Part shown: one piece after another, positions 43,185-52,685 of the stretch
Layout of the letters: each line of letters starts with the position of its first letter
Position numbering within the stretch: position 1 is the first letter of the stretch
NCBI RefSeq assembly: GCF_000156335.1
Contig: NZ_DS999213.1
Coordinates: 3,510,491 to 3,574,490 of the forward strand
Direction: 5' to 3'
From: Roseobacter sp. GAI101
GTDB taxonomy: Bacteria > Pseudomonadota > Alphaproteobacteria > Rhodobacterales > Rhodobacteraceae
DNA: 64,000 nucleotides
Made by a program: the position numbers and the translations under genes
The notes under the pieces: generated by a model
Database searches by the model: none
Seen by the model: the letters and a program-made list of their open reading frames with translations, nothing else
Told to the model about the DNA's origin: nothing

Positions 43185-44495
43185 TTAGCGGTTGGCGGCC
43201 TCGAAGCGGCGCAGCAAGGCGTCGCCCCGTTCCTTCGCACTGTCCATCGCTTCCTGGGCAGTCTTGTCACCGGACCAGATGCCCTCCAGCTCTTCGTCGA
43301 TGATCCCGCGGATCTGATCGAAGGACCCAAGGCGCAGACCCTTGGAATTGGCCGTCGGTTCGTTGGTGGTCATCTGGATCACAGCCACGTCCGTGCCGGG
43401 GTTCGCGTCATAAAATCCGGACGCGCGCGTGGCTTCGCCGGCTGCGGTCGTGATCGGCAGATAGCCGGTATCCTGATGCCATTGGGCCTGCACGTCCGAC
43501 GACGACAGGAAGCTCAGGAATTCACCGACGCCTTTGTATTCCGCCTCTTCATGGCCTTCCATGACCCACAAGGATGCCCCGCCGATGATGGTGTTCTGCG
43601 GGCTGTTGCCGACGCCTTCCCAGTAGGGCAGCGGGCGCACGTCAAAGTCGAACTTGGCTTCGGATTTGATGCCCGCGTACCCGGCAGAGCTTTCGGTGAA
43701 CAGCGCGCAATCCCCGGCGCGGAAGTTCGCACCGCCCTCATTGCGACGGCCTGTGTAGATGAACTTGCCATCCTTCGCCCATTGGCCCATCGCCGCCAGG
43801 TGTGCGACCTGCGCCTCGCCGTTCAGCATCATTTCGGTGTCCAGCCCGGCAAATCCGTTGTCCTTCGAGGCAAACGGTACGTCATGATAGGCTGACAGAT
43901 TTTCGAGGTGGATCCAGCTTTGCCATGCGGTCACAAGCGGGCATTCTTCGCCGCCCGCCTTCAGCGCGTCCAGCGCCGCGCCGACGTTCTGCCATGTGGA
44001 CAGGTCCGTATCGGGGTCGACCCCGGCGGCGGCCATCGCATCGCGGTTCACCCACAAAACCGGTGTGGACGAATTGAAGGGCAGCGACAGCATATCGCCG
44101 TTCGTGGACGTGTAATATCCTTTGACCGATCCGATATAGGCATCAGGATCGAATGTCGCGCCGCTTTGGGCCATGACCTCGAACACGGGGCGTACGGCAC
44201 CGGCAGCGGCCATCATCGTGGCGGTGCCGACTTCGAACACCATCAGGATATGGGGCTGTTCGCCAGCACGAAATGCCGCGATGCCTGCGTTCAGGGTCTC
44301 AGAGTAATTGCCTTTGTGGCTTTCCACGACAGTATATTCGCTTTGGCTTGCGTTGAAATCTTCAACTTGCGCCTTGACCAATTCGCCAAGACGACCCGTG
44401 AAAGCATGCCAGAATTGCACTTCGGTCTCGGCCATCGCCGCGACTGGCGACAGCATTGTAGATACGGCTAAAGCGCCGAAAATTGACTTTTTCAT
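43185..44495 (-). CDS. ugpB: Glycerol-3-phosphate-binding periplasmic protein UgpB
   Basis: A 436-residue cluster D solute-binding protein with a Sec signal peptide (MKKSIFGALAV...AAMA, cleavage before ETEVQFWH). WHAFTGRLGE, LPFNSSTPVLWVNRD and GGASLWVM are typical of UgpB. It binds glycerol-3-phosphate or glycerophosphodiesters in the periplasm. GGGAGGAACT precedes the ATG at 44495; a frame starting 30 codons upstream lacks a ribosome site and would spoil the signal peptide. First gene of ugpBAEC. Confidence 0.93.
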   Translation of the reverse strand: MKKSIFGALAVSTMLSPVAAMAETEVQFWHAFTGRLGELVKAQVEDFNASQSEYTVVESHKGNYSETLNAGIAAFRAGEQPHILMVFEVGTATMMAAAGAVRPVFEVMAQSGATFDPDAYIGSVKGYYTSTNGDMLSLPFNSSTPVLWVNRDAMAAAGVDPDTDLSTWQNVGAALDALKAGGEECPLVTAWQSWIHLENLSAYHDVPFASKDNGFAGLDTEMMLNGEAQVAHLAAMGQWAKDGKFIYTGRRNEGGANFRAGDCALFTESSAGYAGIKSEAKFDFDVRPLPYWEGVGNSPQNTIIGGASLWVMEGHEEAEYKGVGEFLSFLSSSDVQAQWHQDTGYLPITTAAGEATRASGFYDANPGTDVAVIQMTTNEPTANSKGLRLGSFDQIRGIIDEELEGIWSGDKTAQEAMDSAKERGDALLRRFEAANR

Positions 44496-44860
44496 AGTTC
44501 CTCCCATGCACCAAAACGGTGCGGTGTCTTCTTGGTCTCTTGGGAACAGCCCCCGAACCTTATGATTGACCTCGTGACGATACACGGGGCGTATTAAAAT
44601 TCAAGGCTGCGGTTCGGTCCGGAAAAGCGAATTTTTTCATTTGGTTAGGGCTCTGACAGGGCTTCGCAGTGGCAGTCCGCATTGTCATACTGTCTGCGAC
44701 TCAGGGTAGTATCCGAAGCCCTTTGACAGATTACAGGTGCCGCCCCATGCGCGGGACATCGTCAAAAGCGGGCTCAGCTTTCGTCACCCGATGCGGCATA
44801 ACGCCTAACGACAAACGCCCTTTTTGCGGTATTCTTTTCCAGACAAAAGGAGGTTTGCTC
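44496..44860. other. Divergent intergenic region, ugpB / metallo-beta-lactamase-like gene
   Basis: No gene is seen in these 365 bases. They must hold the ugpB promoter (minus) and that of the downstream plus-strand gene. AGGGCTTCG (44658-44666) and CGAAGCCCT (44714-44722) are perfect inverted arms 47 bases apart. A TTGACA (44723-44728) follows but has no good -10 at normal spacing. I could not identify a Pho box with confidence. Confidence 0.4.
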
Positions 44861-45694
44861 ATGTTGCTGCGTCTCATCACAGCCCTGTCCCTGCTGGTCC
44901 CGATCGCCCCCAAGGCCCAGGCGCAGGTCCAAACCCGCCAGCCCAGCCATTGCATCGCCTTGGCCGATGCCACGCCTGGAATAACGTATCTCACCCTTGC
45001 CAGCCTGCCGCAGGTCGCGCCGGACACGGCTCACCTGCATTACATCGCGCACGCCAGTTTCCTGATCCGCAGCCATGGCGGGCTGAACATGGTCACGGAT
45101 TTCACCGGCTTCACGGGCACGCTGCCGATGATCCCCGATGTGGTCACGATGAACAAGGCCCACGGCAGCCACTTTACGGCTGCGCCCGATCCTGCGATCC
45201 CGCATGTGCTGCCCGGGTGGGGGGAATTCGGCCTTGGCATAGACCATAACCTTGATCTGGGCGAGGTGCTGGTGCGCAATGTCTCGACCGATATTCGCTC
45301 GGATTTTTCAGGGGTAGAGGTCGAAGGCAATTCGATCTTCATCTTCGAGATGGCAGGCCTGTGCATCGGTCATCTGGGGCATCTGCACCATGAACCCGAT
45401 GCCGCGCAATACGCCGCCATCGGACGTCTGGACGTTGTGATGGCCCCCGTGGATGGCGGCTATACGCTGGACCAGCCGTCGATGATTCGCGTTCTGAAAC
45501 GGCTGAAATCGTCGATCGTGATCCCGATGCACTGGTTCTCCGACTTCGGGTTGGATGAATTTCTCACCGGCATGGCCGACGACTTTACGGTGATCAATGT
45601 CGAAGGCCCGTCGCTGGATGTCTCTTTGGACAGGCTGCCCTCGCGGCCCACGATCATGGTCCTGCGCCCGCAATATTTGCGCAGCGACGATTAA
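44861..45694 (+). CDS. UlaG-like metallo-beta-lactamase-fold protein, exported, degenerate metal motif
   Basis: A 277-residue protein with a signal peptide (MLLRLITALSLLVPIAPKAQA). The mature part has the UlaG-like beta-lactamase fold pattern: HYIAHASFLI, GHLGHLHH, VDGGYTL and IPMHWF. Where active enzymes have THxHxDH, this reads NKAHGSH (98-104), so the first His and the Asp are replaced by Lys99 and Ser103. It may be catalytically altered or use a different metal arrangement. AAAGGAGG precedes the ATG at 44861; earlier in-frame codons do not have one. Substrate unknown. Confidence 0.75.
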   Translation: MLLRLITALSLLVPIAPKAQAQVQTRQPSHCIALADATPGITYLTLASLPQVAPDTAHLHYIAHASFLIRSHGGLNMVTDFTGFTGTLPMIPDVVTMNKAHGSHFTAAPDPAIPHVLPGWGEFGLGIDHNLDLGEVLVRNVSTDIRSDFSGVEVEGNSIFIFEMAGLCIGHLGHLHHEPDAAQYAAIGRLDVVMAPVDGGYTLDQPSMIRVLKRLKSSIVIPMHWFSDFGLDEFLTGMADDFTVINVEGPSLDVSLDRLPSRPTIMVLRPQYLRSDD

Positions 45695-45734
45695 GCGGCT
45701 TGCAAGCGGCAGGACTTGGCGCGATCAATGGCCC

Positions 45735-47156
45735 ATGAAATTGAATCCCGCCGATCCCGCCTTCGAAGCCGCCTTGCGCGCCGATCTTCCATCCGATGTG
45801 TTCCGCCCGGTCGAGCCGCGCTATCTTGAAGAACCGCGCGGTCTTTACGCGGGTCAATCGGCGATCCTTGCGCTGCCCCGCGATGTGCAAGAAGTATCGA
45901 CCCTGATCCGCCACGCCAATGCGGCACGGGTGGGTGTGATCCCTTATGGTGGCGGTACCGGACTGGTGGGCGGGCAGGTGGCCGAAAAAGGGCCTGCACC
46001 GTTGATCCTGTCGCTGGAACGCATGAACAAGATCCGCGCCGTCTATCCTGATGAAAACGTGCTGGTGGCCGAAGCAGGCGTGATCCTGTCAGACGTCCAA
46101 GATGCGGCCGAACAGGCGGGGCGGCTGTTCCCGCTAAGCTTGGCCGCCCAGGGGTCGGCGCGTATCGGGGGCAATCTGGCGACAAACGCTGGCGGGACGG
46201 GCGTGCTGCGCTATGGCAATGCGCGCGATCTGTGTCTCGGTCTCGAGGCGGTTTTGCCCGACGGCCAGATCTGGCACGGGCTGACGCGGTTGCGTAAGAA
46301 CAACACGGGCTATGACCTGCGCCACCTGCTGATCGGTGCCGAAGGCACGTTGGGGGTGATCACGGCGGCAGCGCTCAAGCTGTTCCCGCGTCCGACGCAA
46401 TCGGGCACGGCGCTTCTGGTTGTGCCGTCCCCCGCTGCGGCCCTGAAACTTCTGTCACTGGCACGCGACCAACTGGGCGAAATGGTCAGTGCATTCGAGA
46501 TCATGAACAAGATGGGCTTCGACTTTCTGGCAGAAACCATGCCCGAAGTCCGCCAACCCTTTGCCACGCCGCCCGCTTGGTGCGTTTTGATCGAACTGGG
46601 CCTCAGCGGTGATCTGGACCCGGCGGCATCGCTTGAAAAACTGTTCGAAGCAGCCCTCGAAGCCGATCTGGTCACCGACGGCCTGATCGCGCAAAGCCAG
46701 CAACAAGCCGATGATTTCTGGGCGATCCGCGAAAACATTCCCCATGCCAACCGGAAGATCGGCTCCGTTTCCAGCCACGATATTTCGGTCCCGCTGGGCG
46801 CGATTCCCGATTTCATCGCGCAAGCGGGCGAAAAAATCGCTGGCTTGGGCGATTTCCGCATCAACTGCTTTGGCCATGTCGGCGACGGGAACCTGCATTA
46901 CAACATCTTCCCGGCCCACGGCAAATCCCGCCAGGACCATCTGACCGAGCGGGATAGGATCAAGACCTGCATTCACGACCTGACCCACGCCATGGGCGGA
47001 TCCGTCAGCGCCGAACACGGCATCGGCCGCCTCAAGGTTGATGACCTCGAACGCTACAGCGATCCTGCGAAACTCTCGGCAATCCGCGCAATCAAGGCCG
47101 CGCTCGATCCGAACGGCATCATGAACCCCGGCGCGATCCTGCCCGCCCCCGGCTAA
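45735..47156 (+). CDS. FAD-linked 2-hydroxy acid dehydrogenase (GlcD/D-2-hydroxyglutarate dehydrogenase-like)
   Basis: A 473-residue flavoprotein. The PCMH FAD-binding domain (about 35-215) has PYGGGTGLVGG and QGSARIGGNLATNAGG; the C-terminal FAD-oxidase domain has the metal His motif FGHVGDGNLHYN and EHGIGRLK. The family oxidises D-2-hydroxy acids such as D-lactate, glycolate or D-2-hydroxyglutarate, passing electrons to a quinone or ETF. No glcE/glcF genes follow, which favours the single-subunit D-lactate/D-2-hydroxyglutarate type. The start at 45735 is chosen because earlier codons overlap the previous gene. Confidence 0.85.
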   Translation: MKLNPADPAFEAALRADLPSDVFRPVEPRYLEEPRGLYAGQSAILALPRDVQEVSTLIRHANAARVGVIPYGGGTGLVGGQVAEKGPAPLILSLERMNKIRAVYPDENVLVAEAGVILSDVQDAAEQAGRLFPLSLAAQGSARIGGNLATNAGGTGVLRYGNARDLCLGLEAVLPDGQIWHGLTRLRKNNTGYDLRHLLIGAEGTLGVITAAALKLFPRPTQSGTALLVVPSPAAALKLLSLARDQLGEMVSAFEIMNKMGFDFLAETMPEVRQPFATPPAWCVLIELGLSGDLDPAASLEKLFEAALEADLVTDGLIAQSQQQADDFWAIRENIPHANRKIGSVSSHDISVPLGAIPDFIAQAGEKIAGLGDFRINCFGHVGDGNLHYNIFPAHGKSRQDHLTERDRIKTCIHDLTHAMGGSVSAEHGIGRLKVDDLERYSDPAKLSAIRAIKAALDPNGIMNPGAILPAPG

Positions 47157-47160
47157 ACGG

Positions 47161-47220
47161 CTTCTCTGGCTTGAAAATATCCCGGGGGACGTTCCCCAAG
47201 GGCGGGGGGCAGCGCCCCCT
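47161..47220 (+). repeat. Dispersed gene-end repeat, copy B
   Basis: Begins CTTCTCTGGCTTGAAAATAT, then CCCGGGGGAC, and ends with a GGGGGC/GCCCCC hairpin directly against the apt stop. A short insertion (GTTCCCCAAGGGC) makes it longer than copy A. It separates two convergent genes. Confidence 0.65.
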
Positions 47221-47751
47221 TTAAATCCCGTCGAATGAACACAGCGCGTTCACTTCCATTCCCATCGCTTCCAGCCGTTTGCGCCCTCCAAGCTCGGGCA
47301 GGTCGATGATAAACGCACAAGACACGATCTCGCCGCCCAACCGCTCGATCAGCTTAATGCCGGCTTCCGCTGTCCCGCCGGTCGCCAACAGATCATCCAC
47401 AACCAGGATCCGCTCGCCGGGCTGAATGGCGTCCTCGTGTATTTCGACGATCGCCTCGCCATATTCCAGCGTATATTCCTGTGAAATCGTCCGGCCCGGC
47501 AGCTTGCCCTTCTTGCGGATCGGCACGAAGCCGACGGAAAGCTGATGCGCAATCGCACCGCCCAGAATGAACCCCCGCGCTTCCAGCCCGACAACCTTGT
47601 CGATGTCGATGCCGGCATAGGGGTGCAGCATCTGGTCAATCGCCATGCGAAACCCGCGCGGATCGGCAAACAGCGTGGTCACATCGCGAAACATGATCCC
47701 CTCATGGGGGAAGTCGACGATTGTGCGAATATAGTCCTGAACCTGTTTCAT
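47221..47751 (-). CDS. apt: Adenine phosphoribosyltransferase Apt
   Basis: A 176-residue purine salvage enzyme that joins adenine and PRPP to AMP. The PRPP-binding motif is [14 protein letters not shown], and [14 protein letters not shown] near the N-terminus is diagnostic of Apt. It lies just downstream of mtnP, whose reaction releases adenine. The gap of 127 bases suggests separate or loosely coupled transcription. Confidence 0.95.
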   Translation of the reverse strand: MKQVQDYIRTIVDFPHEGIMFRDVTTLFADPRGFRMAIDQMLHPYAGIDIDKVVGLEARGFILGGAIAHQLSVGFVPIRKKGKLPGRTISQEYTLEYGEAIVEIHEDAIQPGERILVVDDLLATGGTAEAGIKLIERLGGEIVSCAFIIDLPELGGRKRLEAMGMEVNALCSFDGI

Positions 47752-47878
47752 TTGGCTCTCCTGATTACGATGTGAATGAAAAGAAACGCTTTTTCCCCTT
47801 CACCCTTTTACAAATACTCATGCACACGGGGTGCCAAACTCACCAGGTCCGCGACTATACGCCAATCCCCGACCTGCT

Positions 47879-48751
<873 letters not shown>

Positions 48752-48909
48752 GGGAATGCCTCTGGATTGATTTGCGCGCACAGTAGCAAGGCTGGCTGTG
48801 ATGAAAAGCCTCAATCAGGGTCCCTACGTCCTGCCCCGCTTTCAATCTGGCGTGCTTTGCTCTAGGGAGCGCAAAAGATTCCCCGACCGTTTGATACGAA
48901 GGATGCCCC

Positions 48910-50571
48910 ATGGCGCGCACCACATTCCGCAGCTTTACCAAGAATCTTGACGTCACCGACCTGCGCTGGATGCCGGGCGAGGGGTTTTCACCGGCGCGTT
49001 TGCGGATTGAACTGCTGTCGGGGCTGACCGTGGCGCTGGCCCTGGTGCCCGAAGCGGTGGCGTTTGCCTTTGTCGCCGGTGTGCACCCGCTGGTCGGTCT
49101 TTATGCGGCGTTTCTGGTCGGCCTGATCACGGCCCTGATCGGGGGGCGGCCGGGCATGATCTCGGGGGCGACGGGGGCCCTGGCGGTCGTGATGGTGGCC
49201 TTGGTCTCGCAGCACGGTGTTGAATATCTGTTCGCGACGGTCGTCTTGATGGGGCTGTTCCAGATCTTTTTCGGCCTCATGCAATGGGGCAAATTCATGC
49301 GGCTTGTACCGCATCCGGTGATGCTGGGCTTTGTGAATGGCCTTGCGATCGTTATTTTCCTGGCACAGATGGGCCAGTTCAAGGTGCCGGGGTCGATGGT
49401 TGACACGGGGCATGGCATGTCCGGAGGGGAATGGCTGTCAGGGCAACCGCTGATGCTGATGCTGGCGCTGGTGGCCGTAACCATGGCGATCATCTGGGTA
49501 ACGCCGCGTATCACCAAGGCGATACCGGCCCCTCTGGCGGGCATCGGGATCGTGGCCATCCTCGTGATCGCGACGGGCATGAACGTGCCCCGCGTGGGCG
49601 ACCTTGCCTCGATCGAAGGGGGATTGCCGATGCCGCACATGCCGTTCGGCGAAGGGCTAGGGCTGTACGGAACCGCACTTGCGCCCTTCACCCTCGAGAC
49701 CCTTTATATCATTCTTCCCTATGCGGTGATCCTGGCCGCGATCGGTTTGATCGAATCGCTGCTGACACTGAACCTGGTCAGCGATCTGACGAATACGCGG
49801 GGCGGGGCCAGTCAGGAATGTATCGCCCAGGGTGTCGCCAACACGGTCACGGGATTCTTTGGCGGTATGGGCGGCTGCGCCATGATCGGCCAGTCGATGA
49901 TCAACGTGAAATCGGGCGGTCGGACCCGTGTGGCAGGGATCGCTGCGGCCATCTTTCTGTTGCTGTTCATTCTTGTGGGGTCCCCCCTGATCGAACAGAT
50001 CCCGCTGGCAGCGCTTGTCGGCGTGATGTTCATGGTGGTGATCGGGACGTTTGCCTGGAACTCGCTGACGATCCTGCGCAAGGTGCCGCTGATGGATGCG
50101 TTCGTGATTTTGCTGGTCACTGTCGTCACGGTCTATGAAGACCTTGCCGTTGCGGTGGTCGTGGGCGTGATCGTGTCGGCCTTGGCCTATGCATGGAACA
50201 ACGCGCGGCGCATCCATGCCAAGACTTACCTGACGCCCGAAGGTGCAAAGGTCTATCAGGTGCAAGGCCCGCTGTTCTTTGGATCATCCGAAGGGTTCTT
50301 CGAGCTTTTCAACGTAAGCGAGGACCCCAGTGAGGTGATCGTCGATTTCGCGGACAGCCGGGTGGTTGACCAATCCGCCTTGCAGGCGATCGAGACAATC
50401 GCGGGGAAATACCAGGATGCCGGCAAACGTGTGCAACTGCGCCACCTGAGCCGGGATTGCCACCGGTTGCTGACAAAGGCAGGCCACCTGATGATCGACA
50501 GCGATGATGATCCGGAATATCAGATCGCGGTCAATTATCAGGTGCGCACAGGTATTCTAGGCGGCCATTAG
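48910..50571 (+). CDS. SulP-family anion transporter with STAS domain
   Basis: A 553-residue SLC26/SulP transporter. The membrane part (about 30-430, 10-14 helices) includes GLTVALALVPEAVAFAFVAG; a C-terminal STAS domain (about 445-545) includes VIVDFADSRVVDQSAL. Substrates in this family include sulfate and bicarbonate; the sequence alone does not decide. It is monocistronic and divergent from mtnP, and ends at a bidirectional hairpin region. Confidence 0.88.
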   Translation: MARTTFRSFTKNLDVTDLRWMPGEGFSPARLRIELLSGLTVALALVPEAVAFAFVAGVHPLVGLYAAFLVGLITALIGGRPGMISGATGALAVVMVALVSQHGVEYLFATVVLMGLFQIFFGLMQWGKFMRLVPHPVMLGFVNGLAIVIFLAQMGQFKVPGSMVDTGHGMSGGEWLSGQPLMLMLALVAVTMAIIWVTPRITKAIPAPLAGIGIVAILVIATGMNVPRVGDLASIEGGLPMPHMPFGEGLGLYGTALAPFTLETLYIILPYAVILAAIGLIESLLTLNLVSDLTNTRGGASQECIAQGVANTVTGFFGGMGGCAMIGQSMINVKSGGRTRVAGIAAAIFLLLFILVGSPLIEQIPLAALVGVMFMVVIGTFAWNSLTILRKVPLMDAFVILLVTVVTVYEDLAVAVVVGVIVSALAYAWNNARRIHAKTYLTPEGAKVYQVQGPLFFGSSEGFFELFNVSEDPSEVIVDFADSRVVDQSALQAIETIAGKYQDAGKRVQLRHLSRDCHRLLTKAGHLMIDSDDDPEYQIAVNYQVRTGILGGH

Positions 50572-50576
50572 GAAGG

Positions 50577-50627
50577 CCGGGCCGTTTTCTGCAAGGAAAA
50601 CGGCCCGGAATTTTCGCAAATTCCGGG
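50577..50627. terminator. Bidirectional terminator with two overlapping hairpins
   Basis: A 13-bp stem (50577-50589 with 50596-50608) and a 10-bp stem (50604-50613 with 50618-50627) share the segment CCCGG at 50604-50608, so only one can form at a time. It lies between the convergent sulP and flavin reductase genes, each reading into a different hairpin. Confidence 0.75.
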
Positions 50628-50634
50628 CAGCGCC

Positions 50635-51240
50635 TCAGTCGTCGGGGCGGATGATTTCGAACACATCCGTGATGCGGGTGTAGTCGCGATAGCCCAGGCG
50701 CGACAGCGGCTGGTAGGTGGTCACGTCAAACCGCCCGTCCTTGATGCAATCGTCGCGCATATGCACGCCGACGACTTCGCCGAAAACCACATAGTTGCTT
50801 TCGCCCTCGATCTTGACCATCTGCGTCATCCGGCATTCCAGACTGGCCGGGGCGTTGGCAACGCGGGGGCACGCGATCTCGTCGCACTCGGCTTTTTCGA
50901 TGCCTGCATGGCCGAACTCATCGGTACCATGGGGCAAGGTGGCCGATGATGCATTCATCGCATCGCGCATCGCGTATTCCACGATATTGACGCAGAAAAC
51001 CCCGGTTTCGCGGATGTTCGCCATGCTGTCCTTGGTCCCGTCCACATCGGCCTTTGTGCCCGTGGATGCGAACATGACCTGGGGCGGAACATACGCCACA
51101 CCGTTGAAGAAGGAATAGGGCGCAAGGTTGTCGCGGCCTTGGGCATCGCGTGTCGAGATCCAGCCGATGGGGCGGGGTGTCACGATGGCATTGAACGGAT
51201 TATGGGGCAGCGAATGGCCATCTTTCGGGCGGTAGAACAT
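50635..51240 (-). CDS. Flavin reductase family protein
   Basis: A 201-residue flavin-reductase-like FMN-binding split-barrel protein. PRPIGWISTRDAQGRDNLAPYS at the N-terminus, SMANIRETGVFCVNIV and GEVVGVH are characteristic. Members reduce flavin for a partner monooxygenase or are standalone FMN proteins; no partner is adjacent. AGAGGAGAG precedes the ATG at 51240; a 13-codon extension overlapping the next gene's upstream region is rejected. Confidence 0.85.
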   Translation of the reverse strand: MFYRPKDGHSLPHNPFNAIVTPRPIGWISTRDAQGRDNLAPYSFFNGVAYVPPQVMFASTGTKADVDGTKDSMANIRETGVFCVNIVEYAMRDAMNASSATLPHGTDEFGHAGIEKAECDEIACPRVANAPASLECRMTQMVKIEGESNYVVFGEVVGVHMRDDCIKDGRFDVTTYQPLSRLGYRDYTRITDVFEIIRPDD

Positions 51241-51334
51241 CAATCTCTCCTCTTGATTTGCACCCATGGCTAGCGCCATGTTAAGGGCTTTGCCACCACA
51301 AATACTCAGACAGGCCGCACCCCCCTTGTATCAG

Positions 51335-51814
51335 ATGAAACCAGAGCGCGCAGAGGACCATTGGGAGGTCGAAGCGCTATATGACACCTGTTTTGCGCCA
51401 GGCCGCGAGGCGTTGTCGTCCTACCGCTTGCGCGACGGGGTGCCGCCCGTCGCAGGCCTAAGCCATGTGGCGCGGGATGCGGACGGTATTCTGGCCGGCG
51501 CGATCCGCTATTGGCCCGTGCGGATCGGCACAGCCGAAGCGTTATTGCTGGGGCCGGTCGCTGTCCATCCGACCCGACAGGGCGAGGGACTGGGCGGGCT
51601 GTTGATCGAAGACAGCCTGGTTCACGCCGCCCCCTTGGGTTGGGCGCGGGTCATGCTGGTGGGGGATGCACCCTATTACGAGCGTTTCGGATTCAGCTTG
51701 CTGTCGGATGTCGTCATGCCGCCGCCCACGAACCCGGCGCGGGTCTTGGGGCGCGACCTTGTTCCCGATGCGTGGCTGGGTATCGCGGGCGATGTGACGT
51801 CATGGTTGCCCTGA
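51335..51814 (+). CDS. GNAT-family N-acetyltransferase
   Basis: About 159 residues. The acetyl-CoA site is VHPTRQGEGLGGLLIE (motif A), followed by VMLVGDAPYYERFGF, as in small YjdJ/PhnO-like GNATs. Substrate unknown. The start is uncertain: ATG at 51335 fits the domain best but has no good ribosome site, and an upstream ATG at 51266 would overlap the reductase promoter. Confidence 0.82.
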   Translation: MKPERAEDHWEVEALYDTCFAPGREALSSYRLRDGVPPVAGLSHVARDADGILAGAIRYWPVRIGTAEALLLGPVAVHPTRQGEGLGGLLIEDSLVHAAPLGWARVMLVGDAPYYERFGFSLLSDVVMPPPTNPARVLGRDLVPDAWLGIAGDVTSWLP

Positions 51815-51878
51815 CGCCACATTGAAACTGGCCCCTGCGCCCCCCACATCCTGTTGGAACAGTCCAAAGGGCATCTCT

Positions 51879-52643
51879 ATGCAAATCGAAAGCAACCTCC
51901 CCACCGTCATTGACGTCGAAGCACGGCTGGACCAGATCGCCCGGCGCTATAAGGGCGCAGGCGGCGTGGGCATCAATGTCTTGAACGTTATCGGTGGCAG
52001 TGCCGAAGGGCTGATCGACAAGCTGCCGAATGCGGTGCGCAACAACCTAGAGGCCGCCACGGTCAAGGCCTTGGGGCAGGCGATGAAGGCTGCGACTTCT
52101 ACCCGGTCGATGGTGCCGGATCAGAAAAGCTGGCTTAATCAGGCGGTCAGTGCGGCAATGGGGGCGGCGGGCGGTGCAGGCGGCCTGCCCACGGCGCTGG
52201 CGGAATTGCCGGTGACCACGACGCTTTTGTTGCGCGTGATCCAGGGGGTTGCGGTTGAACACGGATTTGACCCTCATGCCGAAAATGTGCAGTTCGACTG
52301 CATTCAGGTGTTTTCCGCCTCTGGTCCGCTGTCAGATGACGACGGGGCCGATCTGGGGTTTCTGTCGGCGCGGATCGCGATCAGCGGGCGGGCCATGCAG
52401 GCCGTGATTGCCAAGGTTGCGCCGCGGCTGGCTGTGGTGTTGGGCCAAAAGCTGGCGGCACAGGCGGTCCCGGTTTTGGGGGCGGTGGCAGGGGCGGCGA
52501 CAAACTATGCCTATACCAGCTACTACGAGGACATGGCCCATGTGCATTTCGGCCTGCGCAAACTGGCGATCGACGCCGATGTCCCGCAGGATGAGTTGGT
52601 TGAGCGGTTGCGCCTCAAGGTCGGGCACACGCGCGTCTCTTAA
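51879..52643 (+). CDS. EcsC-family protein
   Basis: A 254-residue protein matching the EcsC family over most of its length (ARLDQIARRYKGAGGVGINVLN, then LPVTTTLLLRVIQGVA and VPVLGAVAGAATNYAYTSYY). It has glycine/alanine-rich hydrophobic helices that may associate with the membrane. EcsC was named from an ABC-transporter operon in Bacillus; its function is unknown. AAAGGG lies before the ATG at 51879. Confidence 0.8.
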   Translation: MQIESNLPTVIDVEARLDQIARRYKGAGGVGINVLNVIGGSAEGLIDKLPNAVRNNLEAATVKALGQAMKAATSTRSMVPDQKSWLNQAVSAAMGAAGGAGGLPTALAELPVTTTLLLRVIQGVAVEHGFDPHAENVQFDCIQVFSASGPLSDDDGADLGFLSARIAISGRAMQAVIAKVAPRLAVVLGQKLAAQAVPVLGAVAGAATNYAYTSYYEDMAHVHFGLRKLAIDADVPQDELVERLRLKVGHTRVS

Positions 52644-52685
52644 GGCGGGGTCATGGTGCGCCGACAACGGGCATCTGACGATTGG

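Noticed and set aside
44723-44750. TTGACA as promoter of the metallo-beta-lactamase-like gene
   Set aside because: No acceptable -10 element at 16-18 base spacing.
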